This document shows, piece after piece, positions 1 to 7,554 of a stretch of 64,000 nt of DNA. The stretch is from Fontisphaera persica. Lineage in GTDB: Bacteria; Verrucomicrobiota; Verrucomicrobiia; Limisphaerales; Fontisphaeraceae. The stretch's first letter is position 1. Every line of letters begins with the position of its first letter. The stretch covers positions 2,666,001-2,730,000 of the forward strand of contig NZ_CP116615.1 in assembly GCF_024832785.1 (NCBI RefSeq). The letters are read 5' to 3'. The notes under the pieces are model-generated. The model had not been told where the DNA came from and made no database searches. It saw only the letters and a program-made list of their open reading frames with translations. Both the position numbers and the translations under genes were made by a program.

Positions 1-462
1 CACCACCCCGGCGCCGGCAAAGTTCGGCTCCAAATCGGCGGGCTGCAAATAGCGGGCATTGGTGCGCTCCCGCACCACCACGCGGGGGTCCTGGCGCAAT
101 TTCCACGCCAGTTGGCCGGTCCCCACGTCCACCGCATAGACGCGCGCCGCGCCGTGTTGCAGCAGGCAATCGGTGAAGCCGCCGGTGCTGGCGCCCAGGT
201 CCACGGCCGTCCGGCCGGTGACGTCCACGCCAAAATGTCGCAGGGCGTGCTCCAGTTTAAGGCCGCCGCGGCTCACGTATTTCTCCGGCGCGGCCACTTC
301 CACGGGGTCAGTTTCCCTCACTGGCTGGCTGGGTTTGGCGGCGACCTGCCCCGCGACTCGGACCTGGCCGGCCAGAATCAAACGCTGGGCCTTTTCGCGG
401 CTGGGCGCCAGCCCGCGGGCCACCAGGGCCACGTCCAATCGCGATTTGCCTTTTTCTGCCAT
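1..462 (-). CDS. tlyA: TlyA-type rRNA 2'-O-methyltransferase, N-terminal part
   Basis: The window holds the first 154 codons; the 3' part of the gene lies beyond the left edge. The N-terminus is an S4 RNA-binding domain (about residues 5-60), followed by the family motif [10 protein letters not shown] and then the SAM-binding motif [14 protein letters not shown] with the aspartate-rich strand VYAVDVG. This order (S4, then FtsJ-like methyltransferase) is diagnostic for TlyA/hemolysin-A proteins, which 2'-O-methylate 16S and/or 23S rRNA cytidines in the cytoplasm. The ATG at 462 is the natural start because the S4 domain begins a few residues later. The upstream glycosidase gene ends 43 bases away on the same strand. 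Family assignment is firm; which rRNA is modified cannot be told from this fragment. Confidence 0.9.
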   Translation of the reverse strand, partial: MAEKGKSRLDVALVARGLAPSREKAQRLILAGQVRVAGQVAAKPSQPVRETDPVEVAAPEKYVSRGGLKLEHALRHFGVDVTGRTAVDLGASTGGFTDCLLQHGAARVYAVDVGTGQLAWKLRQDPRVVVRERTNARYLQPADLEPNFAGAGVV

Positions 463-505
463 GATATCACGCTGCTCAAGGCCGCGCCGAAGCTCCCTTC
501 CCCCC

Positions 506-2656
506 TCATCGGGTGGGGCGGGCGGGCGGCAAGGGGGCACGGGCGCGTTCGAGGTCGCGCTCCACTTCCGGGGTTAGTTGCGCCCAGGAGAAAGGTTGAG
601 CGGAGTTGGAGAGGATGGGGAGCTGGTTGAATTTTTCGCCCAGCGCGGCCAGGCGTTTCCAATGTTGCAGTGCGCGCTCCAGGGCGGCCACCGCCTGTTG
701 TTGTTGCTCGGCGCTGCCCTTGGCCCGCGCCTGAGCCAGCGCGACACCGCCCTGGAGTTTCTCGGCAAAATACTGCGCGTAGGCCGCCCACGCTTCGATG
801 TCATTCAGTTCACACTCCAGCGTGGGATTGGGCCGGGCGCGCTGGCGAATGACGGCGGCCAGGCGGGCCGATTCGGCCGCGTTGCGCTCCAATTCCTCTG
901 CCAGGGAGAGCGGGCTGTGTTTGCCCGCTTCCACCACACCGCCGGCCTTCACAAAATCGGCGATGTTCACGTAGCGTTTGGTGTCGAGGACGGGATGGGT
1001 GATGAAGGAATCCACGTCGAAAAATTTGCGCGGGCCATTCTCCGTCCACGAGGAGAAGCCCTCGGTGTAGAGGTTGCCGTCCCACGTGCCGCGATGGAAG
1101 GAGGCAAAATGGAGTGGGACGCGGCTGGCGAGCTTCCAGGCGCGCAACAAATCGGGACCCAGGCCCGGGCCGAAACGCTCCTCGAGCAACCGCTCGAAAA
1201 CGGAGTCCGGCGTGGCGGGGTCATGCAACAAGCGGCCCCACACTGCATAAAAGAGCCATTGCCGTTCAAAGGCATAGCGCCAGGTTTTATGCGCTCCGGG
1301 AGCGGTGATATAATCGAGCGCCGGGATGTAGCATTCGGAGCCGAGGAGAGCGCCGCCGACGTGCGGGGCGCGCTGGCGGCTGAGGAAAGCGCGGACGAAG
1401 TCCGGCTCGCCCCAGCGCAAGATGAACATGTCTTCGTTGCGCATGGTCCAGACCACCTTGTGCCGGGTGGGCGGCGGATTCCAGTACGCGTCGGACAAGG
1501 GGCCGCCATGCACCATGAACAAATCGGGCGAGGAATGGGCATGGGACCAATTGTGCTTGAACTCCACATAGACCGGCGTGGGGATGTTGGCCGGCAGCCG
1601 TTCGATTTGGGCGCGGGTGCGCCGGTCATTTTCCGCGCTGGTGGTGCCGCCGGAGCCGGTGTTGGCCGAGAGCGGGGCGCGATAGATGAATTTGACGGGG
1701 CGCTGAACGGAGGCCATGGCCGCAAAAAAGGTGGGTTCCAGCCAGTCGCGGCGTTCGTCGGGGGTCATGCCGCCCATGCGTTCGCCCAAGGTGATGCCCA
1801 GCCCCGTTAATTCGGGGTACTCCTCCAGCACCTGGGCCACGACTTCGCGGGTGTAGCGGATGAGAAGGGGATTTTTGTCGCCGTCGCCGTAGTGGCTCCA
1901 GGTCTCGCTCCAGCGGGCCACGTGGTGGGCGCGGGCAAATTGGGGGGTGACAAAGATATTCCAGTTAATCAGATACGTTTCGATGCCCCGGGCCTGGGCG
2001 AGGGCAAAAAGGCCGCGCCAGAGTTTGCGCATCTCCGCCAGCTCGGCGTCGTTCAAGGGGCAGGCTTCGGGAAAGTTTTTGGGACGCACCATGAAAGGAA
2101 AGGGATGCAGGCTCCACAACGTCAGCACGTTGAAGCGGTTTTCCGCCATCATGTCGAGGAAGGCCTCCCAGAAGCGCAAATCCTTGCAGGTATCGCTGTG
2201 CTGTTCGAGGGCCGGGCTGGTGCGATAAGCGGCCCAGGGCAGGTTGAACTTGATGGCGCGAAACTCATGGACAGGTTGAACCTGCTGAGACTCGATTTGC
2301 GTGAGCGGCCGGCCCTGCCGCACGTGTTCGGCGAGGGTGAGCAGGCCGTACATGGCCCCGCGCTCACCGCCGGTGAGGGTGATTTTTCCGCCGGCGTTGG
2401 CGAGGGTGAAGCCATCCTGGGCCGCGCCGGCCAGGCCGCGCTTGAGCGTCACCACCACGTCCGCCGTCCGCGAGGCGCCAGCGGGCTGGCGGGACAAGGT
2501 ATGTCCCTGCTTGCGCAAGGCGGCCTCCAATTTTTGAGCGCCGTGATGAATCGGCGCGGTCTCGGGGGCCACAAGGACATAGTCCGTGGCCAGGGCGGTG
2601 ACGGCTAGCCAGCCATGAAGAGCCACCCAAAACCAAAAATGTTGCATCATGCTCAT
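506..2656 (-). CDS. Secreted GH67-like (alpha-glucuronidase-related) glycosidase
   Basis: 716 residues from ATG 2656, which has a GAGGTG ribosome-binding site six bases upstream; a GTG nine bases earlier is possible. A signal peptide (about 1-24) is followed by a small alpha/beta domain (about 25-125) like the N-terminal domain of GH67 and GH20 enzymes. Next comes a TIM-barrel-like region (about 130-480, with [26 protein letters not shown] and [12 protein letters not shown]) and a mostly helical C-terminal part. The glutamate in LGERMGG is a candidate catalytic residue, by inference only. Related proteins are often annotated as alpha-glucuronidase-like or carbohydrate-binding proteins. The arabinoxylan genes elsewhere in the window make a uronic-acid substrate plausible, but activity is unproven. 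It lies downstream of the SGNH and PmoA-like genes on the same strand. Confidence 0.6.
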   Translation of the reverse strand: MSMMQHFWFWVALHGWLAVTALATDYVLVAPETAPIHHGAQKLEAALRKQGHTLSRQPAGASRTADVVVTLKRGLAGAAQDGFTLANAGGKITLTGGERGAMYGLLTLAEHVRQGRPLTQIESQQVQPVHEFRAIKFNLPWAAYRTSPALEQHSDTCKDLRFWEAFLDMMAENRFNVLTLWSLHPFPFMVRPKNFPEACPLNDAELAEMRKLWRGLFALAQARGIETYLINWNIFVTPQFARAHHVARWSETWSHYGDGDKNPLLIRYTREVVAQVLEEYPELTGLGITLGERMGGMTPDERRDWLEPTFFAAMASVQRPVKFIYRAPLSANTGSGGTTSAENDRRTRAQIERLPANIPTPVYVEFKHNWSHAHSSPDLFMVHGGPLSDAYWNPPPTRHKVVWTMRNEDMFILRWGEPDFVRAFLSRQRAPHVGGALLGSECYIPALDYITAPGAHKTWRYAFERQWLFYAVWGRLLHDPATPDSVFERLLEERFGPGLGPDLLRAWKLASRVPLHFASFHRGTWDGNLYTEGFSSWTENGPRKFFDVDSFITHPVLDTKRYVNIADFVKAGGVVEAGKHSPLSLAEELERNAAESARLAAVIRQRARPNPTLECELNDIEAWAAYAQYFAEKLQGGVALAQARAKGSAEQQQQAVAALERALQHWKRLAALGEKFNQLPILSNSAQPFSWAQLTPEVERDLERARAPLPPARPTR

Positions 2657-2751
2657 AGCGTTCACCTCAATGCTGTCCTGTCAGGAGAGGTAACAGGATG
2701 CGCCGCCGACGGAACAGGAGTTTTTTTCTTAAAGGGATGCATCAGGCGTTT

Positions 2752-3819
2752 TTATTTGCCGGAAGGAAGGTTGAGCTTTTGCGCGCGCAAAAAGGCGGCG
2801 AGTTTGCGGGCGTACTCGGCCTGGGAGCGAGCGCTGGGGTGGTCATCGTGCGGGAGGTTGCGGCTGCCCGGCTCGGAGAGGCTCACGGAGATGTCCACCG
2901 TGGCGATGCCCCGTTCGGCGCAGTTCTGAAGGACGCGGGCGGTGTCTTTGCCGCGGGTAATGCCCGCCACCACAAAGAAGATGCCCTCCTCCCGGCATTG
3001 GCGGGCAAATTGCTGCAACACGGCCAGGCTGACCGCCTGGCCGCGGCTCCAGCGGGTTTCGAGGGCGCAGTAGCCCTGCTCCAGCCAGTTCACCAAGGCA
3101 AAGGTCTGCTGCCCGGGCCAGGGCACATAATCCAACGGGGTGTGCTGGACTTCCACGCATCCGTGTTGGTCGAGCCGCGCCCAGGGTTGGTGAATGGGGC
3201 CCAGCCGGTTGTAGGGGGCCACGGCCTTGCGGCGGGCGCGGGTGAGCACATTGCGTTCGTCATGGAAATAGGCGTAATCCACCACCACCACGCGGGGCTT
3301 GGGCAACTGCCGACGAAACTCCTGATACTGCAACCAGGCATGGAGGGTGCCGTAACCATTCACCCCGAAATTAAACACCTCGTACTCCGGCAGCAGGGTT
3401 TGCAACTGCCACGGCATGGTTTCCTCATCATTCAAGGACCAGCCATGCACAAAGGAGCATCCCATCACCCACAAGCCGGGACGCGCCGCGCGCAGGCTGG
3501 ACGAAGGATGGGTGAGGCGCAAGGTGTTGGTGTCATGGGTCATGCGGAAGGTGTAGCCATCGGGCAAGGTGACGGTGAAGGCTCCAGGCAGGTGGGTATA
3601 ACCCAGTTGGGGATGGGGCTGAAAGAGACGCCCGCCCGGCTCCACGCGCACGTGGAGCGTGGCCGGCACGAAGGGGCGATGGCCCAGGGCGCGCGCCAGT
3701 CCTTCGAGCAACCCCAGGAGGAGGAGCAAGGTGAGCGGCAGGAAGATGAGCAAGGCCAGGCGGCGCCGACGGAGGCGGCGGGCAGGCGGGGGTGAGGTTG
3801 CAGCGCGCGATGCCGGCAT
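2752..3819 (-). CDS. Membrane-anchored SGNH/GDSL-like hydrolase
   Basis: 355 residues. An arginine-rich cytoplasmic stretch is followed by one hydrophobic segment (about 23-42), suggesting an inner-membrane anchor with an outward catalytic domain. Block I appears as MGCSFVHGWS (GCS replacing GDS), a glycine/asparagine block as FGVNGYGT, and the final Asp-x-x-His block as DDHPSARSQAEYA. These fit the SGNH-hydrolase fold used by acyl and acetyl esterases and O-acetyltransferase partners. Substrate is unknown. The ATG at 3819 lies 8 bases after the stop of the PmoA-like gene, so the two are very likely co-transcribed. Confidence 0.6.
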   Translation of the reverse strand: MPASRAATSPPPARRLRRRRLALLIFLPLTLLLLLGLLEGLARALGHRPFVPATLHVRVEPGGRLFQPHPQLGYTHLPGAFTVTLPDGYTFRMTHDTNTLRLTHPSSSLRAARPGLWVMGCSFVHGWSLNDEETMPWQLQTLLPEYEVFNFGVNGYGTLHAWLQYQEFRRQLPKPRVVVVDYAYFHDERNVLTRARRKAVAPYNRLGPIHQPWARLDQHGCVEVQHTPLDYVPWPGQQTFALVNWLEQGYCALETRWSRGQAVSLAVLQQFARQCREEGIFFVVAGITRGKDTARVLQNCAERGIATVDISVSLSEPGSRNLPHDDHPSARSQAEYARKLAAFLRAQKLNLPSGK

Positions 3820-3827
3820 GCCTCAAA

Positions 3828-4769
3828 TCAAGGCTGGCGATGGAAACGCGCGGTCTCCTGTTGCAATCGTTCCGGCGTCCAGCGCCCTGGATGGAGAATC
3901 ACGCGATAGCGCAAGGTGAAGGACTCGCCCTGCTTGAGGGTGTGCGGTTCAAAACAGAGGACGGCCGCGTTCACAAAACGCATGGGGCCGTCGTTGATGA
4001 CGTACCACGGGGAAGGCGAATGGAGGTTTTGCGGATGATCAAGGAAAGCAAAGCCACATACCTTGTCCCCCACCTTGCCGGAGTAATCCACGGCGAGGGC
4101 CTGGCCGCGGAAGCGTCCGGTGGCGAGGGAGACGGCGCCGGTGGAGGTGCAGACTTGCACGTCTTCAAACTCACGCACCAGCCGCACGGAAAGGCCGGCA
4201 TAGCCGCCGGGGCCGCGGCCATCGGGACCGGGCGGGGGCGGGGTGCGGTCCAGCAGCACTTCCGGCGCGAGGGCGGTGAAGGTGCAGGTCCAATCTTGTT
4301 GCTGGGTGCCGTCGGCCGCCGGTGGAGCGATGGCGATGGTGCGTTGTTCACGCAGCACCGGCGCGCCCTGGGCCGGGCGATAAGTCAGCTCCATTTGCAG
4401 GCGCGCGGAAAAATCCGGGCGTGTTTCGATTTGGGGCGCGGACCATTCGGTGCGGCCGGCGGGGAGGCCGGTTTTGGCGTCTTCCTCCCAATAATTGACT
4501 TTGTTCAGGTATTTCCAGGAGAACCATAGCGCGCAATGCCAGCGATGGTCCGCGGGCCGGTGCCAGGTCAAGGCCGGGCCGCCGGGCAGGGCCAGCGGAT
4601 GAAAGCAGGGTTTGGTTTCCTGCTCGCGATAAAGGAACTGCCAGAGGGTCTGGCCATCGTGCTCCAAGGCCAGTTGGCCGGGAGCAGTTTTCCACGCATG
4701 GGCCGCCTTGAGGGAAGCCGCCGCCGCGGCCAGCCCCAAGGCGAACAGGACAAGGGTTCGTGCGCGCAT
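3828..4769 (-). CDS. Secreted PmoA-like protein (DUF6807 family)
   Basis: 313 residues with a signal peptide (about 1-25, ending AAHA). The conserved PmoA-like core is visible: KPCFHPLALPGG, then WHRPADHRWHCALWFSW and a tryptophan/tyrosine-rich beta-sandwich region. The name comes from an old methane-oxygenase annotation; the domain (PF14100) has no relation to particulate methane monooxygenase and is common next to sugar hydrolases and oxidoreductases in Planctomycetes and Verrucomicrobiota. Its exact reaction is unknown. It is the first gene of a minus-strand run (PmoA-like, SGNH-like, GH67-like, TlyA). The -10 box of its promoter ends only 6 bases before the ATG, so the mRNA may be leaderless. 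Confidence 0.7.
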   Translation of the reverse strand: MRARTLVLFALGLAAAAASLKAAHAWKTAPGQLALEHDGQTLWQFLYREQETKPCFHPLALPGGPALTWHRPADHRWHCALWFSWKYLNKVNYWEEDAKTGLPAGRTEWSAPQIETRPDFSARLQMELTYRPAQGAPVLREQRTIAIAPPAADGTQQQDWTCTFTALAPEVLLDRTPPPPGPDGRGPGGYAGLSVRLVREFEDVQVCTSTGAVSLATGRFRGQALAVDYSGKVGDKVCGFAFLDHPQNLHSPSPWYVINDGPMRFVNAAVLCFEPHTLKQGESFTLRYRVILHPGRWTPERLQQETARFHRQP

Positions 4770-4775
4770 AGACAG

Positions 4776-4804
4776 AGATTATCCCTGTCGCGCAGTTGAT
4801 GCAA
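4776..4804 (-). promoter_or_regulatory. Sigma-70-type promoter for the PmoA-like gene
   Basis: Read on the minus strand: TTGCAT, 17 bases, TAATCT. The -10 box ends 6 bases before ATG 4769, so the expected transcription start falls at or next to the start codon. It is back to back with the promoter of the plus-strand zinc-ribbon gene. Confidence 0.5.
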
Positions 4805-4837
4805 TGATGTCCATCGCGGCTTTCAGGGTGATTCTGT

Positions 4838-4867
4838 TTGACAAGGCCCGAGGCCAGGTATTGTATT
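4838..4867 (+). promoter_or_regulatory. Sigma-70-type promoter for the zinc-ribbon gene
   Basis: A perfect TTGACA (4838-4843), an 18-base spacer and TGTATT (4862-4867). The start would be near 4874, giving a leader of about 20 bases with a purine-rich GGAGAAG site before ATG 4894. Confidence 0.5.
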
Positions 4868-4893
4868 TAGTTTGGACGGAGAAGTTATGCTTT

Positions 4894-5115
4894 ATGGCCA
4901 TTCCACTTAAAAATCTGATGGCTGAGGGCAAAGGGTTGTCATTGGTGGGGAGTGATGAGCAACGATGTTGCTACTGTAATGTGTTGCTGCAAGAAACCAT
5001 TACGGGCAAACGGAAAACCCCTGAAGGTGAAGCTTGCAGCGATTGTTATTACGAAAAACTTGGCGCCGGGGTGGAACAACATCCATTGATTTGTGGCCGG
5101 GTTGGCCGCGGATGA
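4894..5115 (+). CDS. Small zinc-ribbon protein, function unknown
   Basis: 73 residues. The frame is open further upstream, but ATG 4894 is preferred because GGAGAAG sits at a proper distance before it and it begins MAIPLKNL. Two CxxC knuckles are present (CCYC and CSDC, about 21 residues apart), which would bind one zinc ion as a compact treble-clef or ribbon fold. There is no signal peptide, so it should be cytoplasmic. It sits 80 bases upstream of the PRTase-GNAT gene on the same strand and shares its lower GC content. A separate zinc ribbon next to a phosphoribosyltransferase recalls ComF, where both parts are in one chain; this is an analogy only. Confidence 0.6.
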   Translation: MAIPLKNLMAEGKGLSLVGSDEQRCCYCNVLLQETITGKRKTPEGEACSDCYYEKLGAGVEQHPLICGRVGRG

Positions 5116-5128
5116 TTCTGGCCAGGGG

Positions 5129-5151
5129 CGCAGCGAGGGTTCTTCGCTGTG
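5129..5151 (+). other. Intercistronic hairpin between zinc-ribbon and PRTase-GNAT genes
   Basis: CAGCGA (5131-5136) pairs with TCGCTG (5144-5149) around a 7-base loop; one G-U and one C-G pair extend the stem to 8. No T-run follows on the plus strand, so it is more likely an attenuating or mRNA-stabilising hairpin than a simple terminator. Confidence 0.3.
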
Positions 5152-5195
5152 ATTGGCAAAGGTGATCCTTTCAAGGTAGAAGGGGCTTATTTTTC

Positions 5196-6173
5196 ATGGT
5201 GACCTATTATCTGGGCCGTGAGGAGGTTCTGGCTTATTTACGAGATTTGGTCGAGCGTCTCTCCCAATTTGACTCACCGCCAACCCTGTGGTGCCCGCTC
5301 ACCCGCTCTGGCAATGCGTTATTAGACGCATTGATGGAAACCTGCCGTGAACAACAGCCGGCTTTCCTGGACAACGTCCTGGTGCTGCCGGTGGAAACCT
5401 GTGAGGCGAGCCCACAGGTGCGTTTCCTGCACGGAGAGCCGGATGCGGATATTGCAGGCAGGGATGTTTTGCTGTTTGATGGCGCCATTCATACAGGACA
5501 AACCATGATTCGATGTGTGGAGCAGCTCTTGAATCATGGCGCCCGGTCGGTTTGCTCTTATGCGCTGGTGCTCAAGCGCAGCAGCCGATTCGTCCCCACC
5601 CTCTGGGGCGTGTCCATTGCTGATACGGACCGCGCCTTTTTCCTGCTCGATGTCATCCCCAATAACCGCCTGGATGCGGGAAAGCGACCAATCTCGAAAA
5701 AGAAACCAGTCCTGAGCATTCATCTGCGAGCCTTGTCAGAAAACCATCTGTCGCATCCGCTGGTCTGTTCAGGGGTGGATTCCCTTGACCGGGTAACCTG
5801 GAGCGACCGCTTCTTTGACATGCAGGCGGCTCAAGGAGACCGCTGCACTTACGTGTTGGAGGAGGGCAGGACGATATTGGGTTACGTCACTCTAAGCCAG
5901 GCTGGTGAAACGTCCCTCTCGATTGATGAATTAGCCGTGGACCGGCAGCATCAAGGCAAAAATCTTGGGGCCATCATGATGCGTTTCGCCGACACCATGG
6001 CGCGTCAGCTCAACTGCCTGACCATACAACTGCACGCCATTGCGCAGAAGCGCCCATTTTATGAGGGGTTTGGCTACCGTCTGAAAGCCGACCAGCCCAT
6101 CAAACTGGCCACGGAAGAATACTGGTTGATGCAAAAGCCTTTACTGGAGCCAACAAGATTTGGGCATGGTTGA
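5196..6173 (+). CDS. Phosphoribosyltransferase-GNAT acetyltransferase fusion
   Basis: 325 residues, no signal peptide. The N-terminal half (about 1-150) has a type-I PRTase layout, with a PRPP-loop-like motif VLLFDGAIHTGQTM (the usual Asp-Asp pair is Asp-Gly here) preceded by a flexible-loop region. The C-terminal half (about 190-310) is a GNAT domain: SIDELAVDRQHQGKNLG contains the acetyl-CoA pyrophosphate-binding Q-x-x-x-x-G pattern, and RPFYEGFGY is the usual GNAT C-terminal signature. The protein could therefore bind PRPP or a nucleotide and transfer an acetyl group, but its substrate is unknown. Neighbours are the zinc-ribbon gene upstream and tetR downstream. Lower GC than its neighbours suggests an accessory or acquired gene. 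Confidence 0.7.
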   Translation: MVTYYLGREEVLAYLRDLVERLSQFDSPPTLWCPLTRSGNALLDALMETCREQQPAFLDNVLVLPVETCEASPQVRFLHGEPDADIAGRDVLLFDGAIHTGQTMIRCVEQLLNHGARSVCSYALVLKRSSRFVPTLWGVSIADTDRAFFLLDVIPNNRLDAGKRPISKKKPVLSIHLRALSENHLSHPLVCSGVDSLDRVTWSDRFFDMQAAQGDRCTYVLEEGRTILGYVTLSQAGETSLSIDELAVDRQHQGKNLGAIMMRFADTMARQLNCLTIQLHAIAQKRPFYEGFGYRLKADQPIKLATEEYWLMQKPLLEPTRFGHG

Positions 6174-6208
6174 CATGACCGGTTCATGGCGGGGGAGAAC
6201 TCGACCGT

Positions 6209-6237
6209 TTGACAGGCGCGGGGGAGACGCCTAAGCT
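6209..6237 (+). promoter_or_regulatory. Promoter of the tetR-family gene
   Basis: TTGACA (6209-6214), 17 bases, TAAGCT (6232-6237). The -10 box ends 10 bases before ATG 6248, and no Shine-Dalgarno sequence fits between, so translation from a very short leader is expected. Confidence 0.55.
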
Positions 6238-6247
6238 GCGGGGGCAC

Positions 6248-6931
6248 ATGAAGGCACATGACGCTTCGGCCCGGGAACGATTATTGCGCGCCGCGCTCAA
6301 GCAATTTGCGGAGCGGGGTTATGCCGGGGCCTCCGTGCAGGAAATCGTGGACGAGGCCAAGGTCACCAAGCCCACGTTGTATTATTACTTTGGCAACAAA
6401 GCCGGATTGTACCACGCGCTGATTGACCTGGCCTATGATGAGCGGCTGCGGCTGCTGCAGGAATCGGCGCGGCAGGGGGAATCCCTGGAGGCCCAGCTCA
6501 CCGCCCTCATTCATGCCCAGTTTGAGTTTGCGCGGCGCAACCGGGATTTGATGCGCATTGGTTTTGCCACCATGTTCGCCGCGCCGCGGGAGGTGCCCAA
6601 TCCGGCGCATTGCCTGGCGCGGGCCCAGCGCAATTTCAATTACGTGGTGCAGTTGTTGCGGGAGGCGCAGCAGCGCGGAGAAATCCCGGCGGCCCATGAC
6701 ATCATGGAAATCAGCCTCGCCATTTATGGCATGATGGGGTTTCACGTGCTGGCGCACCTGGCCAATCCGGACCACGCCCTCACTCGTGAACGCGCCGAGT
6801 TCATCAGCCGGCTGTTCTTGAGCGGGCTGCCGGGCGCGGCCAAATCAGCCCCCCGCCCCGCCCCCGCCCAGGCAAAAACCCAGCGCCAGCGAGGGGGCCG
6901 GTCCGCCCGAGCGGCCCAAAAAGCCCGTTAG
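6248..6931 (+). CDS. TetR/AcrR-family transcriptional regulator
   Basis: 227 residues from ATG 6248; an earlier in-frame start at 6209 would place the -35 box inside the gene and is disfavoured. The N-terminal helix-turn-helix is clear (about 10-55: FAERGYAGASVQEIVDEAKV, then TKPTLYYYFGNKAGLY). The ligand-binding half (about 70-195) is helical, and the last 30 residues are an Ala/Arg/Lys-rich tail outside the usual fold. TetR proteins usually repress their own gene and a neighbour, typically efflux or fatty-acid genes; no such target adjoins, so the ligand and regulon are unknown. Its stop overlaps the stop of the convergent fur-like gene. Confidence 0.85.
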   Translation: MKAHDASARERLLRAALKQFAERGYAGASVQEIVDEAKVTKPTLYYYFGNKAGLYHALIDLAYDERLRLLQESARQGESLEAQLTALIHAQFEFARRNRDLMRIGFATMFAAPREVPNPAHCLARAQRNFNYVVQLLREAQQRGEIPAAHDIMEISLAIYGMMGFHVLAHLANPDHALTRERAEFISRLFLSGLPGAAKSAPRPAPAQAKTQRQRGGRSARAAQKAR

Positions 6932-7464
6932 CCGCGCCTGCGGGAAGAGCGGCGGCGCGGAGACGGGGGCGCGTGGTCGTGTTCGTGCTCCTCGTCGTCC
7001 TTGTTTTTGCAGATGCCGCGCTGGCGGAGCTCTTCGCAGGAGGCGGTGAGCTGGAGGCGGCGGGCCTGGGGCTTGAAACCCATCTTGAAGCTGATTTCAT
7101 CCTCGCGCTGGAGGAGCTGCTCGTCCTCAAACTCGAAGATTTTATTGCAGTCCACGCAGATGATGTGGTTGTGCTCGGGATGTTCGGCGTAATTGGGGTC
7201 GTAGTACTTCTGCCCGCGCCCGAAATCCATTTCGCGCACGAGGCCGCTGGCGGTGAGGAGGGGCAGCGTGCGGTACACGGTGGCGCGGGAGACGGTGGGG
7301 TCCACGGCACGCGCCCAGGCCAGGAGCTGGTCGGCGGTGAAATGCTCGGTGGTGTTGAACACGCAATCAATAATGGCGCGCCGCGGGCTGGTCAGCCGCA
7401 ATTTTTGGCGCGCGAGAAACTCCAGGAAGCGTTCTTTGGCCGCTTGCCGCCGGGCGCTCAACAT
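6928..7464 (-). CDS. Fur-family metal-responsive regulator
   Basis: 178 residues. A winged-helix DNA-binding domain (about 15-90, with LTSPRRAIIDCVF and TVSRATVYRTLPLL) is followed by the dimerisation/metal domain with HPEHNHIICVDCNKIFEFED. The His cluster and first CxxC are present; only one cysteine (GICK) follows where some Fur proteins have a second CxxC. The C-terminal tail is unusual, with a short Asp/Glu/His-rich stretch followed by arginines. It could sense Fe, Zn or Mn, or be a PerR; the sequence does not decide. It converges on tetR with overlapping stops, leaving no room for a terminator. Confidence 0.85.
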   Translation of the reverse strand: MLSARRQAAKERFLEFLARQKLRLTSPRRAIIDCVFNTTEHFTADQLLAWARAVDPTVSRATVYRTLPLLTASGLVREMDFGRGQKYYDPNYAEHPEHNHIICVDCNKIFEFEDEQLLQREDEISFKMGFKPQARRLQLTASCEELRQRGICKNKDDEEHEHDHAPPSPRRRSSRRRG

Positions 7465-7477
7465 ACCTTTTCAATGT

Positions 7478-7509
7478 ACCTTAAACCGCGCAGGCTTCAA
7501 CCCTGAAGC
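7478..7509 (-). promoter_or_regulatory. Promoter and inverted repeat upstream of the fur-like gene
   Basis: On the minus strand TTCAGG, 18 bases, TAAGGT, with the -10 box ending 13 bases before ATG 7464. The -35 region lies in the inverted repeat GCTTCA-ACCC-TGAAGC (7494-7509). A repressor bound there would block the promoter, so autoregulation is plausible; the repeat does not match the classical Fur box. Confidence 0.35.
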
Positions 7510-7554
7510 ATGGGCGTGGCGCTGCTCCAGCGGCGCCGCCGCGCGCAACGCTCC

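Noticed and set aside
2676-2686. TCCTG-T-CAGGA palindrome upstream of the GH67-like gene
   Set aside because: Only 5 bp each side in a 95-base gap; such short repeats are expected by chance, and no promoter box lines up with it.
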